A stretch of DNA of 64,000 bases from assembly GCA_017621815.1 (NCBI GenBank), contig JAGASK010000050.1, positions 1 to 64,000 of the forward strand, given 5' to 3'. A model generated the notes under the pieces. That model saw nothing but the letters and a program-made list of their open reading frames with translations, ran no database searches and was not told where the DNA came from. This DNA comes from Lachnospiraceae bacterium. GTDB lineage: Bacteria; Bacillota; Clostridia; Lachnospirales; Lachnospiraceae. Below, in pieces: positions 32,552-42,221 of this stretch. How positions within the stretch are numbered: position 1 is the first letter of the stretch; each line of letters opens with the position of its first letter. A program made the translations under genes and the position numbers.

Positions 32552-32633
32552 GAACAGGTAATTGAGAAACTCACAAGCTTACAGAATATTGTCTGAATAT
32601 TTCCACAGTTTTGAGTTTCTCGATTACCTGTTC
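32552..32633. repeat. Long 22-bp inverted repeat upstream of the acyltransferase
   Basis: GAACAGGTAATTGAGAAACT... (32552-32573) is the reverse complement of 32612-32633 with a single T/C difference that still pairs as G:U in RNA. The 38-nt loop holds two AATATT boxes. No T-run follows, so it is not a simple terminator; it lies 24 bp before the ATG at 32658. Confidence 0.85.
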
Positions 32634-32657
32634 GAAGAAGCCGGATGGGAGAAAAAA

Positions 32658-33755
32658 ATGGCGGACTATCAGGAAAATCGGGAATTCAGAATTTTATCTG
32701 CAATCGGAATTATTTTGGTTGCGGCAGGGCATTTGGGGTTTAATTTGTTTGATGTGGGCGGTTTGTTTCCTTATTATTCCTTTCATGTTTTTATTTTTCT
32801 GTTTGTGTCGGGTTATTTTTACAAGCCTGAATCAGAGAATAAAATTGGAAGTTATATTAAGGGAAAATGTGTTACGCTGCTGCTTCCCTATTTTATATGG
32901 AATCTTTTATATGGAATTATGACTCTTCTTCTGCATAAAGCAGGTTTTACCATAGGACAGGATATTTCACTGTATACCCTGTTTCTTGCACCCTTTGACG
33001 GCGGACATCAGTTTATGTACAATTTCCCGGCGTGGTTTGTGCCTGCGCTGTTTCTCGTTGAGGTGATTAATGTCTGTGCAAGAAAGGCGCTTTCTTTCCT
33101 GCATCTGAATTATGAATGGCTGATATTTGCGGGCAGCCTTTTTCTTGGCATACTTACTGTGTGGCTTGCTATAGGCGGTCACGTATGGGGATTTTATAAG
33201 ATTCCCGGAAGAATATTGTTTATGCTGCCCGGTTTTGAAATGGGCCGTATTTATAAAGAAAAGCTGGAAGCGCACGACAGGCTTTCAAACGGCTGGTACT
33301 TTCTGATTGTTATGGGAATACAGCTTATTATAACCTTTTTATGCGGCGGGCTTGCTTTCAGTGCGGTATGGGTGACAAGCTTCGGAAACGGTCCTGTGGT
33401 GCCTTATCTGACTGTGATTACGGGAATTGCCTTCTGGCTTCGGATTTCCAGAATTTTAAAGGAAGTTCCTGCAGTTTCAAAAGGACTGGTTACAATCGGA
33501 AGAAATACTTATGCTGTCATGATGCACCATATAATGGCCTTTTTCCTGGTAAAAACAGTTTTTTACGTGATTCACCTGCTGACACCCCTATGCGGGGATT
33601 TTGATACTGCACTGTATTTTTCGGATGTTAATTTTCTGTACCTGCCGAAAGAAGCGGAAGTGGTGAAATGGCTGTATCTTGCAGCGGGAATCGGTATTCC
33701 GCTTGTGGTTGCCTGCTGGCAGGAGAAGCTTAAAAATGAAGTGGGATTAAAATAA
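32658..33755 (+). CDS. Membrane acyltransferase (Acyl_transf_3 family)
   Basis: 365 residues from ATG 32658 with GGGAG upstream; a TTG-started longer frame runs through the inverted repeat and is rejected. About ten membrane helices; FRILSAIGIILVAAGHLGF carries the family's catalytic His, followed by SFHVFIFLFVSGYFY. Such enzymes O-acetylate polysaccharides or other surface glycans. It is divergent from the glycosyltransferase/lipoprotein pair. Confidence 0.85.
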   Translation: MADYQENREFRILSAIGIILVAAGHLGFNLFDVGGLFPYYSFHVFIFLFVSGYFYKPESENKIGSYIKGKCVTLLLPYFIWNLLYGIMTLLLHKAGFTIGQDISLYTLFLAPFDGGHQFMYNFPAWFVPALFLVEVINVCARKALSFLHLNYEWLIFAGSLFLGILTVWLAIGGHVWGFYKIPGRILFMLPGFEMGRIYKEKLEAHDRLSNGWYFLIVMGIQLIITFLCGGLAFSAVWVTSFGNGPVVPYLTVITGIAFWLRISRILKEVPAVSKGLVTIGRNTYAVMMHHIMAFFLVKTVFYVIHLLTPLCGDFDTALYFSDVNFLYLPKEAEVVKWLYLAAGIGIPLVVACWQEKLKNEVGLK

Positions 33756-33816
33756 ATTCGCAGGATGAGATTCATGCTTAAACGATACTCAAAGTTTTGC
33801 CCGTTTAACAGAATTT

Positions 33817-33864
33817 ATAATAACAGCAGACCTTCCCTCGGGAGGGAAGGTCTGCTGTTATTAT
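33817..33864. terminator. Near-perfect palindrome between convergent genes
   Basis: ATAATAACAGCAGACCTTCC... pairs with its mirror over 21-23 bp, leaving only a two-base turn. It includes the stop codon of the minus-strand gene. Probably a bidirectional terminator, although the U-tract is short. Confidence 0.75.
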
Positions 33865-34853
33865 GCCGGTAAAGATTCTTTCTTTCCAATGACAGTGTTT
33901 ACTTCTTCAATGCTGATCTCTACAATTTCTGCAATCAGTTCAGGGGGATAGCCTTTCCTGTGCATGTTCATTATACATTTCATATTCACTTCTTCAGTAG
34001 CCATTTCTTCAATGCCTTCGCCTAAATTGCACATAATGTTTATATCCTTTCTGAAACTATCGTTAACGGGAATATCATATTCTTTTTCCATAATATCGAG
34101 CTTTTCACCGGGCTTAAGTTGGCGGGATAATAAAGCGCCGATTAATCGATGAAGTTCATAACGTTCATCATATTCTGGTAATTCGTTTGAGATACCGATG
34201 AGAATGATATTAAAAAGTGAAATATTGCCTTTCCAACCGCAGGGCTCTAACAGTTCATTTTTGGTAAGGTGAATATGGCTCATGCTGTTAGTATCCATAT
34301 TCATACAAATCCAAATTGAAAAAACACATTTTATATCATCATAATTTGTATTTACAAAGTCTCTTTCCTTTTGGGAAGAGATGAGCCTGCTTACATAAAA
34401 AACTGCCCTGTTCAATATTTTATATGCAGTGGGTTCATTTTTTTGAGCTTCCACATTTACAATAATCTGCGAAAGGCCGTCTTTCATACGAACATAAAAT
34501 ATGATGTCAAATCTTATCACTCCTTCAGCGGCTTCTGAATTTTCTGTATTCAGACCTATAATACGTTGACCGGTTTTATCTTTTTTTTCTTTATTAGTGA
34601 GTCCCGGTTCTGACGGAACCATACTGACATATGGTTCGCCTTCAATGTAGGCAGCCACATCTTTGGGATTCATTCCTTTGAATTCATCAACAGTTTTTAC
34701 TAATATATGAGCAAGAATGATTTTCTGGGACAACAGATGTTTCGCATATTCATCATATTGTGACTTGTCATCGGCTGCAGTTACTGCATTTGTTATTTCA
34801 GTATTCACGGTGGTGTGCCTCCTTGCTTTGTATAAAATTGTATTAACTTCCAC
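33861..34853 (-). CDS. PD-(D/E)XK nuclease family transposase (Rpn-like)
   Basis: 330 residues. The nuclease core is RFDIIFYVRMKDG...IIVNVEAQKNEP (D and E-x-Q of the PD-(D/E)XK fold), followed by YKILNRAVFYVSRLISSQ and a C-terminal helical region. This is the RpnA/PDDEXK_2 family, common and multicopy in Lachnospiraceae. Relatives promote RecA-independent recombination; no terminal repeats flank this copy, so mobility is not shown. Confidence 0.85.
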   Translation of the reverse strand: MEVNTILYKARRHTTVNTEITNAVTAADDKSQYDEYAKHLLSQKIILAHILVKTVDEFKGMNPKDVAAYIEGEPYVSMVPSEPGLTNKEKKDKTGQRIIGLNTENSEAAEGVIRFDIIFYVRMKDGLSQIIVNVEAQKNEPTAYKILNRAVFYVSRLISSQKERDFVNTNYDDIKCVFSIWICMNMDTNSMSHIHLTKNELLEPCGWKGNISLFNIILIGISNELPEYDERYELHRLIGALLSRQLKPGEKLDIMEKEYDIPVNDSFRKDINIMCNLGEGIEEMATEEVNMKCIMNMHRKGYPPELIAEIVEISIEEVNTVIGKKESLPA

Positions 34854-35186
34854 AAAAGGCCCACCAATTCACATATTCATTATATCGTAGCTTTTTATGT
34901 GAAGCAAATGAATTTTTTATAAACACTAATTGAATCAGTTCAGCCGTTATCATTAATTATTAAAAAAGTATAAATTCCCATTTCCGGGATTGACGATGAT
35001 AAAAGCATGTGATATGCTTGGAACACTTACCGCTTAGTGAAAAAGTGAATAGAAAAAGAGTGAAGCCTGTCTGTGGATAACCATGGACAGGTTTTTGTTC
35101 GTGGCAGCAGAAAGTTTGTAAAACCAGCTTTCTGTTGTTGTATAGGTATCTATCATACGTATTCTTCTAAGCGAAAGGAAAAGAAA
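34854..35186. promoter_or_regulatory. 333-bp gap with promoter and leader of the His/Cys repeat gene
   Basis: From 34854 to about 34980 the DNA is AT-rich without recognised features. A promoter follows at 34990-35018: TTGACG, 17-bp spacer, TGA-TATGCT (extended -10). The leader of about 160 nt holds CACTTACCGCTTAGTG (a small hairpin, about 35024-35039) and then a terminator before the gene. Confidence 0.6.
35067..35097 (+). terminator. Leader terminator/attenuator of the His/Cys repeat gene
   Basis: CCTGTC..TGG-ATAA-CCA..GACAGG followed by TTTTT, lying between the promoter (34990-35018) and the ATG at 35187. Transcription must pass it to reach the gene, so expression is probably conditional. 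Confidence 0.7.
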
Positions 35187-37769
35187 ATGAAAAAATTAGT
35201 GATAACTAAAAAGAGAAAAATAAAAGCATTTCAAACAAAGAAAAAGGCATATCGGGCAATGGGAAAGGCGGCGGCAATAGCCCTGGCATTCAGCATGGCA
35301 GCAGGAAATGCGCCCACAGCTCTTGCCATGGAAGGTGATGCCGGAGATTCGGCTTTAAGACAAACCGTTACTTATGTGTATCATCAGCATGCAGGCAATG
35401 AAAACGAAGAGGGCGGATGCTATATGACCCCGGTATTCCATGTGCATGAGGGAGATGAAAAAAGGGGAGGAAGCTGTTATGAAACTCCTGTTTGGCATGA
35501 GCATGAGGGCAGTGCTGAAAGCGGAGGAAGCTGCTATAAAACACCGGTTTACCATGTGCATGAAGGTGATGAAGAAAAGGGAGGAAACTGCTATGAAACT
35601 CCCGTTTATCATGTTCATGCCGGAAACGAAGAAAAGGGAGGCGGCTGCTATGGCAGTCCTGTTTATCATGTTCATGAGGGAAGCAAAGAAAAGGGAGGAA
35701 GCTGTTACGGCACACCGGTTTATCATGCCCATACGGGGAATAAAAACAGCGGAGGCGGCTGTTATCAGGAAATAATTTATCATACCCATACCGGCAATGA
35801 AAACAATGGAGGCGGCTGCTATGGGAAGGCGCTCTATCATGTCCATGCAGGAAGCGAAGCCGGCGGCGGCTGTTTTGGGACACCTGTTTATCATGTGCAC
35901 AGCGGAAACGCTTCTTCGGGAGGCGGCTGTTACGGTACCGCGATCAGACATACTCATTCGGGGGATGAAGTATCGGGCGGAGCATGCTATAGCCCTGTTT
36001 ATCATACGCATACGGCAGATTGTGATATTGAGGTATCCAGTGAGGATTTGGGCTGTGAGACGGTACGGTGGGAAGACACCGGAGACGATGATTATGAAGG
36101 TCACGATTATAAAAACTTTTATATGTCCTGCGGTGTAACGGTACATGGAACTAATTCCTCCCATACTCATATGGTGCATAATTGCGGCAAAGATGAAAAC
36201 ACTCTGGAAGGATATGTTCTTGGCTGCGGAAAAACGGAAGATACGGTGGAAGGTTATGCGTTAAATTGCGGAAAAACAGAATCCACGGTGGAAAAATATT
36301 CCTTAAGCTGCGGTAAAAATGAAGCTACAGTGGAAAAATATGTTTTAAACTGCGGCAAGACAATGACCACAATAGAAGGTTATTCACTTAACTGCGGAAA
36401 AACAGCATCCACAATTGAAAGCTATACTCTTGATTGCGGAAAAACAACAGCATCCATAGACAGTTATAAAAGAAACTGCGGTAAAAATGAAAAGACAGTG
36501 GAAGGGTATGAACTCAGCTGTACCAAGGACGAAAAAACCATTGACAGCTATAAGCAGAGCTGTTTTAAAACAGAAAAAACAGTTGATGCCTATGCGTTAA
36601 GCTGTAAGAAAACAGCTTTAACAGTTGAAGGCTATCAAAGAAGCTGCGGAATGGATGAGACCACTCCCTACGGAAAGATTACGCTGACCAATGAAACAGA
36701 GGGTGAAGGTGAAAAGGTAAAGCTTACTGCCGTTTATGAAAACCTGCCGGGAGGCAATGCGGAACTTTCGGACAATCCCTTCACATGGTATGACAGTCAG
36801 GGAAATGAAATCGGAAAAGGAGAAACTGTTGAGGTTTCAGAAAACGGAAATTATTCTGTTGTAACAGAGGTTAAAAATGAGGACATTGATAAAGACAGTC
36901 TGAAGTCTGAAATCGCAGTTGACAATGTTGTTATACCGGAGAAGGAAGAATCTGATGACAAGGGTGAAGCCGGGGATAAAAACAACGACGGTAAAGATGA
37001 TGCCGGTGATAAGACTGACAATGGCAGTGGAGACGGCAATGGCAGCGGCAGTGAAGACAATGGCAGTGGAGACGGCAGCGACAATGACAACAACGGCGAC
37101 AATGGTGGCAGCGACAACGGCAATGGCAGCGGTGATGGAGATGCAGACACTGACAGCGGCAATGGCGCTCTGACTGATTTAATAAAGAAGCTTCTGCCTG
37201 TTCCGTCAAAAGAACCTGTTAAAGAAAAGGAAACAGGAAAACCTTCTATGGTTTCCAAAGTACAGAAAAACAAGGCAGTCGTAAAACCGTCAGAAACTCC
37301 GGAGCCCACCATAAGTCCTGAGCCGGAATTTTCAATAAATACAGAAACAGTGAAGCTTGAAGAACGTGAAAGTGAAGGAGAAGAAATTGCTGAAATAAAT
37401 ACGGTTGAATCCAGAGAAGGCTTTTTTGATTCACCTGTTGTTCGTCTGATTACCATTACAGCCGGAACCTTTGCGGCTCTGACAGGATTATTTGTGCTGT
37501 TATATCTGCTCAGATGGAGCGTTAAAGTATATAATGATGACGGTAAAGGCGGAAGGCTTTATCTGGGAAGATGTTCCGTAAAAACAGATGAAGACGGATA
37601 TATAATCAGGATTACCGATGAAATGGCTGAAAAGGCTGTTACCAACAGATATGTGATAAAACCGGGATTGTTTAAGGCTTTCAGAAGCGAGGATGAAGAA
37701 TTGATTGTATGCAGGGGGCAGAAGAGAGTTTCCGTATATTTGAGCAAAGAGATGATAGTAGTAGTATAA
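35187..37769 (+). CDS. Secreted membrane-anchored His/Cys tandem-repeat protein
   Basis: 860 residues from ATG 35187 (GCGAAAGGAA upstream). Long basic signal sequence (cleavage near residue 50, after ALAM). Residues 65-271: eleven 18-19-residue units YHVHxGxxxxGGxCYxxPV, each with HxH and one Cys. Then a linker with further His/Cys, and residues 333-486: eleven 14-residue units CGKTxxTVExYxLx, each with one Cys. Next a small Ig-like region (ITLTNETEGEGEKVKLTAVY), an Asp/Asn/Gly/Ser-rich spacer, a membrane helix (about 753-776) and a cytoplasmic beta domain of about 80 residues. More than 20 His and 20 Cys outside the cell suggest metal binding or a disulfide-linked stalk. Related HxHxG...GGGCY repeats occur in predicted Firmicute surface proteins, but I know of no characterised one. 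Confidence 0.8.
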   Translation: MKKLVITKKRKIKAFQTKKKAYRAMGKAAAIALAFSMAAGNAPTALAMEGDAGDSALRQTVTYVYHQHAGNENEEGGCYMTPVFHVHEGDEKRGGSCYETPVWHEHEGSAESGGSCYKTPVYHVHEGDEEKGGNCYETPVYHVHAGNEEKGGGCYGSPVYHVHEGSKEKGGSCYGTPVYHAHTGNKNSGGGCYQEIIYHTHTGNENNGGGCYGKALYHVHAGSEAGGGCFGTPVYHVHSGNASSGGGCYGTAIRHTHSGDEVSGGACYSPVYHTHTADCDIEVSSEDLGCETVRWEDTGDDDYEGHDYKNFYMSCGVTVHGTNSSHTHMVHNCGKDENTLEGYVLGCGKTEDTVEGYALNCGKTESTVEKYSLSCGKNEATVEKYVLNCGKTMTTIEGYSLNCGKTASTIESYTLDCGKTTASIDSYKRNCGKNEKTVEGYELSCTKDEKTIDSYKQSCFKTEKTVDAYALSCKKTALTVEGYQRSCGMDETTPYGKITLTNETEGEGEKVKLTAVYENLPGGNAELSDNPFTWYDSQGNEIGKGETVEVSENGNYSVVTEVKNEDIDKDSLKSEIAVDNVVIPEKEESDDKGEAGDKNNDGKDDAGDKTDNGSGDGNGSGSEDNGSGDGSDNDNNGDNGGSDNGNGSGDGDADTDSGNGALTDLIKKLLPVPSKEPVKEKETGKPSMVSKVQKNKAVVKPSETPEPTISPEPEFSINTETVKLEERESEGEEIAEINTVESREGFFDSPVVRLITITAGTFAALTGLFVLLYLLRWSVKVYNDDGKGGRLYLGRCSVKTDEDGYIIRITDEMAEKAVTNRYVIKPGLFKAFRSEDEELIVCRGQKRVSVYLSKEMIVVV
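35379..35999 (+). repeat. Eleven 54-57-bp tandem repeats (His/Cys units)
   Basis: 207 codons: nine units of 19 residues and two of 18 (units 9 and 11). DNA of neighbouring units is similar but not identical, so the array is old or under selection for sequence. A twelfth, degenerate HTH unit follows. Confidence 0.93.
36183..36644 (+). repeat. Eleven 42-bp tandem repeats (Cys units)
   Basis: 154 codons, exactly 11 units of 14 residues beginning with Cys. Unit count equals that of the first array. A partial twelfth unit (CGMDETTPYG) follows. Confidence 0.93.
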
Positions 37770-37869
37770 AATACTTGATTTTATTACAGGAAAGTGATAG
37801 ACTACGAACTGATATACAGATAAATTGTATATTTATGCATTAGTATGCAAAAATAAGGAGGAAAGTATT

Positions 37870-38772
37870 ATGAAAAAATTTTTAGCAGTTGCATTAACTG
37901 TGGCAATGACCATGACCATGCTTACTGCCTGCGGAAGCAGTGAAACAGCAGCAGACAGCACAGAAGCAACAGCAGCAGACAGTACAGAAGCTGCTGAAAC
38001 AACAGAGACAGCAGATGACACGGCAGAAGAAACCGAAGCAGAAGCTCCTGCAGCAGATGAAACAGCAGAAAACTCAGATGCAGTAAGTGAAGCTCTGGCA
38101 GACGGTGTTTTAACTGTAGGTACCAATGCAGAATTCCCGCCTTTTGAGTATGTGGATGACAATGGAGAGGCTGATGGTTTTGATATGGCGTTGGTAAAAG
38201 CCATCGGTGAAAAGTTAGGTGTTGAAGTTGTTATTGAGAATATGGAATTTGCTTCTCTGGTATCTTCTATCGGAAGCAAAATCGATATTGCGGCAGCAGG
38301 TATGACGGTGACAGATGAAAGAAAAGAAAGCGTAGATTTTACAAATTCTTATTATGAAGCAGTTCAGTATGTCATTCTTCCTGCAGATTCCGAAATTGCC
38401 GCAGCAGCAGATCTGGAAGGCAAAACAATCGGTGTACAGCTTGGTACAACAGGCGATTTTATAGCAGAAGATATTGCAGACAGCACCGTTTCACAGTACA
38501 ATAAAGCAGTAGATGCAGTAAATGACTTAATTAACGGTAGAGTTGACTGTGTAATTATTGATAAGAATCCTGCACTTGTATTTGAAAGCAAGTTTGAAGG
38601 CCAGGTAGTTGCAGTTGACGGCGCGCAGTTTGATTTTGAACCTGAAGAGTATGCGATTGCACTTCCCAAGGGAGATACTGTTTTATTAGACCAGATTAAT
38701 GCAGCATTAGAGGAAATCAAGGCTGACGGTACTTTTGATGAATTAGTAAAAACTTATATTGAAGCTGAATAA
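37870..38772 (+). CDS. Amino-acid ABC transporter substrate-binding lipoprotein
   Basis: 300 residues from ATG 37870 (AAGGAGGAAAG upstream). Lipobox LTAC, a long Thr/Glu/Ala-rich acidic linker (about 25-75), then a type-2 periplasmic-binding fold of the polar amino acid family: LTVGTNAEFPPFEYVDDNG, GFDMALVKAIGEKLG, DIAAAGMTVTDERKESVDF. The exact ligand cannot be told. A stem-loop separates it from the permease, allowing more binding protein than permease. Confidence 0.92.
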   Translation: MKKFLAVALTVAMTMTMLTACGSSETAADSTEATAADSTEAAETTETADDTAEETEAEAPAADETAENSDAVSEALADGVLTVGTNAEFPPFEYVDDNGEADGFDMALVKAIGEKLGVEVVIENMEFASLVSSIGSKIDIAAAGMTVTDERKESVDFTNSYYEAVQYVILPADSEIAAAADLEGKTIGVQLGTTGDFIAEDIADSTVSQYNKAVDAVNDLINGRVDCVIIDKNPALVFESKFEGQVVAVDGAQFDFEPEEYAIALPKGDTVLLDQINAALEEIKADGTFDELVKTYIEAE

Positions 38773-38797
38773 AAAATGAGGTACAATTAAGTTTATC

Positions 38798-38830
38798 AAA
38801 GAGGATAGCACTTATTCTGCTATCCTCTTT
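38798..38830 (+). terminator. Partial terminator between binding protein and permease genes
   Basis: AAAGAGGATAGCA, 7-nt loop, TGCTATCCTCTTT: a 13-bp perfect stem with only a short T-tail. It probably lets some read-through into the permease gene. Confidence 0.8.
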
Positions 38831-38855
38831 CCATAAGGTATGAAAGGGAAAGTTT

Positions 38856-39557
38856 ATGCAGACATGGTTTGAAAATGTGAGCAAGAAGTTCGTAATGGCA
38901 TTCGTGGAAGGAGACAGGTGGAAGCTGTATCTGGATGGCTTGGGCGTTACACTTGAAATTGCTTTTTTTGCGGCAGTTTTAGGTCTGGTTATCGGTACAG
39001 TAGTGGCACTTATGAAGCTTTCCGTGAAAAAGAACGGAAAGAAAAGCATATGGTCCAGAATAGCCGGAGTTTATATTGATATTATCAGAGGAACACCTTC
39101 TGTTTTGCAGTTATTAATTATGTGGTTCATTGTGATGAAGTCATGTAAAAACGGTGTGCTTGTTGCAGTTCTTTCCTTTGGCATTAACAGCGGCGCTTAT
39201 GTGGCGGAAATTGTCAGGGCAGGTATTCTGGCAGTGGATAAGGGACAGACAGAGGCCGGGAGAAGCCTTGGACTTTCAAAAGCACAGACCATGATTTACA
39301 TAGTAATTCCTCAGGCAATTAAAAATGTACTGCCTCCTATAGGAAATGAATTTATTGTTCTGCTGAAGGAAACGGCCATTGTGGGTTATGTAAGCTTAAC
39401 AGATTTGACAAGAGCGGCAAATCAGATAACCTCAAGAACTTATGAAGCATTTATGCCTCTTATCGGAGCAGCTGTTATTTATTTTACGATTATAAAAATA
39501 CTGACAATCTTATTGGATAAATTGGAGAGGAGGCTGCGTAAGAGTGATAATCGTTAA
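38856..39557 (+). CDS. Amino-acid ABC transporter permease
   Basis: 233 residues, HisM/GlnP type: [30 protein letters not shown], and the EAA loop [22 protein letters not shown] that docks on the ATPase. Overlaps the ATPase gene by 14 bp. Confidence 0.94.
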   Translation: MQTWFENVSKKFVMAFVEGDRWKLYLDGLGVTLEIAFFAAVLGLVIGTVVALMKLSVKKNGKKSIWSRIAGVYIDIIRGTPSVLQLLIMWFIVMKSCKNGVLVAVLSFGINSGAYVAEIVRAGILAVDKGQTEAGRSLGLSKAQTMIYIVIPQAIKNVLPPIGNEFIVLLKETAIVGYVSLTDLTRAANQITSRTYEAFMPLIGAAVIYFTIIKILTILLDKLERRLRKSDNR

Positions 39558-40266
39558 GGACTTACATAAAACATTTGAAGACAACCATGTGCTTAGAGGG
39601 GTGAATTATCATGTTCACCAGGGAGAAAAAATTGTTGTAGTAGGGCCTTCCGGCTCCGGTAAAAGTACCTTTTTACGCTGCCTGAATCTTCTTGAAACGC
39701 CCACAAGCGGTGAAATATGGTTTGACGGCCAGCTGATTACGGACCCTAAAGTAAATATTGATAAAGTAAGGCAGCATATGGGCATGGTGTTCCAGAATTT
39801 TAATCTGTTCAATAATCATACCATTATGGAAAATATTACTTTGGCGCCTGTAAAGTTAAAACTGATGAGTAAAGAAGAAGCAAGTGAAAATGCACTCAGC
39901 CTTCTTGACAGAGTGGGGCTCAGGGGAAAGGCTGATTCTTATCCCAGCCAGCTGTCCGGCGGTCAGAAGCAGAGAATAGCCATTGTACGTTCCCTTGCAA
40001 TGAATCCCAGAGTGATGCTGTTTGACGAGCCTACATCTGCCCTTGACCCTGAAATGGTAGGGGAAGTGCTGGATGTTATGAAGGGGCTTGCAGAAAGCGG
40101 TATGACCATGGTGGTTGTTACTCATGAAATGGGATTTGCAAGAGAAGTAGGAACCAGGGTCCTGTTTATGGATGAAGGCAATATTATGGAAGAAAATACA
40201 CCCCGGGAATTTTTCAATAACCCCCAGTGTCCAAGGTTACAGGAATTTTTATCCAAAGTATTATAA
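39544..40266 (+). CDS. Amino-acid ABC transporter ATP-binding protein
   Basis: 240 residues from GTG 39544. Walker [11 protein letters not shown]-loop, signature LSGGQKQR, Walker [16 protein letters not shown]-loop VTHEMGFA: the GlnQ/HisP type. Completes the three-gene importer. Confidence 0.95.
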   Translation: MIIVKDLHKTFEDNHVLRGVNYHVHQGEKIVVVGPSGSGKSTFLRCLNLLETPTSGEIWFDGQLITDPKVNIDKVRQHMGMVFQNFNLFNNHTIMENITLAPVKLKLMSKEEASENALSLLDRVGLRGKADSYPSQLSGGQKQRIAIVRSLAMNPRVMLFDEPTSALDPEMVGEVLDVMKGLAESGMTMVVVTHEMGFAREVGTRVLFMDEGNIMEENTPREFFNNPQCPRLQEFLSKVL

Positions 40267-40276
40267 CATGCCGGCT

Positions 40277-42112
40277 TTATTTGCTGATATCCGCAGGAGG
40301 CATCTCAAGCAGGGCGGTAACGAGATAGAACGGCAGGGAAAATACCATAAAATATACATAGCGGAATTCAGTAGCCACGGGAGTGGCAATCAATACGGTA
40401 AGATAAAGGGCAAAGCTGGGAAGATAGTAAATCAGCTTTGCTTTTTCTTTTCTTATAAATGCATTGCCTGCGCAGAAAATGAGAATCCAGAATACAACGC
40501 CCATGCTCCAGAGCAGGCTGTAGCCTGGTACCATACTGCCAAGTTTTATGGAAATTTCTTTTGCTTTTACGACCAACGGACCGCCGATTAAGGGAGTATG
40601 GGATACGCCCAGACTTGTGGCGCTGACGCCTTCGGCTTCTGCCACAAGATAAAAGGAATCGGGATACCAGTAGCCGTAAGTCTGGTTTTTGTAAGCCTCC
40701 AGATAGTCAAGAGGATAACGAAGCCCGAGTTTTATCCAGAGTTTGAGGAATTCACTTTTGTGTGCTGCAAGATATTCCTGATTTCCTGCACGCACCAGTT
40801 CCTTCATATTATCTGCGTAAGTAGGATTATATAAGTCTTTAATATAAGTTAAATCCACAACATTTTCTATTAAGGAAAGCTGCTCGCCTGTCAATTTCCT
40901 GTCGTTGCAGATGACAGCGGCAATCTGCTGAGTAGGAACAGAGAGGGATTCGATTAAATCCGGCTGAATCACATGACAGGCGTTCATAATAGGATATTTG
41001 ATAATTACGGCTGTCAGGAAAATTCCTGCAAGTGCGGGAAAAACAAGCTTTGCCTTTTTCCTGTAAAAATACAAAAGAAAAGGAAGGCACAGCACAAAGC
41101 CGTACCAGCCGTTGGAGCGGAATAAGCACAGCATAATTCCCGATATAATAAAAACAAGCATGGTTTTAGGCGCTGCACCTCTAAGGAGTCTTAACATGGA
41201 ACAGCTAAACAGAAGCACGGCAGCTGCAAAGGGAATGTCTTTCCAGATTGTGACCGAAAATACGGCATTATATGGCACCAGTGCATAAAACAAAGTAATT
41301 ACGAAGAGAAGCAAAGGCCTTACCCGGAACATTTTTGCCGTCTGAATAAAGTAGGCAGCGCCAAAAGCAAGAAAACACATTTGAATAAAAGTATAAAAAG
41401 AAATTGCCACCACCATATTGGAAGTAAACAAGAGACCGATATGATAGAAAAGCTTAATTATCATGGTATGTGCCAGGGGATGGTGATTGCTGTAAGGAAT
41501 CAGGCCAAGCACCTGTTCAAACTGATTGATGCTGTCAGGAGTCATGATGCCGGGGTACTGGTAAAGGAAATAAGGAAGCCAGCAGAGCAGACAGATAAAA
41601 AAGCTGCAGGCGCCGCTTCGGCGTCTGTAAAGTTTCAGCATTCCATTTAGGATATTCGATAATTTTTTAAAACGGAGAGAAAAGGTAAAGCAGTGTTTTC
41701 CGTTTCCGTATAAAAACTGATGCATGGCTTTTTTATCTCTGGTATAGGAGAAAAGCAGTATCAGAAGCTTATAAAAGAGAACGAAAAAGCCAATAAAAAC
41801 AGACAACAGAATAATGGCCTGAAATAAATGATTCGTTAAAGTGGAAATATAGTGTCTGGCATCCACTGCCATGTAAAGCAAAGTAAAGACAGCGGAAATG
41901 ATAAGTGATGTTCTTTTTACTACAGGGCTTCCGGAAAAGGCTTGGCGGCCTATACGGTCGTTGATATGGCGGTACAAAAAGAAGGAAAGCAGAAAGAAAA
42001 CGCCTGTCAGAATATTGCCGGGTTCCATCCTTCCGGCTTTCATCAGCGCCCAGCTGGTAAAAAAGCTTTCCAATATGTTGAGAATAAAAAGGGTTTTTGT
42101 ACCTGTCTTCAT
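40277..42112 (-). CDS. DUF6020-family multi-pass membrane protein
   Basis: 611 residues, about 13-14 membrane helices, RBS AGGAG. GT-C-like features include YQYPGIMTPDSINQFEQVLG and SNHHPLAHTMIIKLFY in the first large loop, then VTIWKDIPFAA. The DUF6020 family is thought to be a lipid-carrier glycosyltransferase family by fold, without a known substrate. Divergent from the GT2 gene at 42222 and likely part of the same envelope-glycan gene set. Confidence 0.75.
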   Translation of the reverse strand: MKTGTKTLFILNILESFFTSWALMKAGRMEPGNILTGVFFLLSFFLYRHINDRIGRQAFSGSPVVKRTSLIISAVFTLLYMAVDARHYISTLTNHLFQAIILLSVFIGFFVLFYKLLILLFSYTRDKKAMHQFLYGNGKHCFTFSLRFKKLSNILNGMLKLYRRRSGACSFFICLLCWLPYFLYQYPGIMTPDSINQFEQVLGLIPYSNHHPLAHTMIIKLFYHIGLLFTSNMVVAISFYTFIQMCFLAFGAAYFIQTAKMFRVRPLLLFVITLFYALVPYNAVFSVTIWKDIPFAAAVLLFSCSMLRLLRGAAPKTMLVFIISGIMLCLFRSNGWYGFVLCLPFLLYFYRKKAKLVFPALAGIFLTAVIIKYPIMNACHVIQPDLIESLSVPTQQIAAVICNDRKLTGEQLSLIENVVDLTYIKDLYNPTYADNMKELVRAGNQEYLAAHKSEFLKLWIKLGLRYPLDYLEAYKNQTYGYWYPDSFYLVAEAEGVSATSLGVSHTPLIGGPLVVKAKEISIKLGSMVPGYSLLWSMGVVFWILIFCAGNAFIRKEKAKLIYYLPSFALYLTVLIATPVATEFRYVYFMVFSLPFYLVTALLEMPPADISK

Positions 42113-42221
42113 GAATAACTCCTGTTCTAATGCCGGATTTTATGGTATACTTTACCTGCTTGTTTTTTATCATATTAAATAGCAGCTGACTTGTCAATGA
42201 ATTACGAAGGAGAAGAAGCTT

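Noticed and set aside
33861-34853. Complete insertion sequence around the PD-(D/E)XK gene
   Set aside because: No terminal inverted repeats or target duplication flank the gene; the palindrome at 33817-33864 is explained as a terminator.
35355-36179. Minus-strand 274-residue frame opposite the His/Cys repeats
   Set aside because: Shadow of the repeat codons; its His/Met/Ile pattern follows from the sense-strand repeats and there is no RBS.
36183-36644. 42-bp repeats considered as a CRISPR-like array
   Set aside because: Units are contiguous without spacers, in frame, and encode a regular protein repeat.
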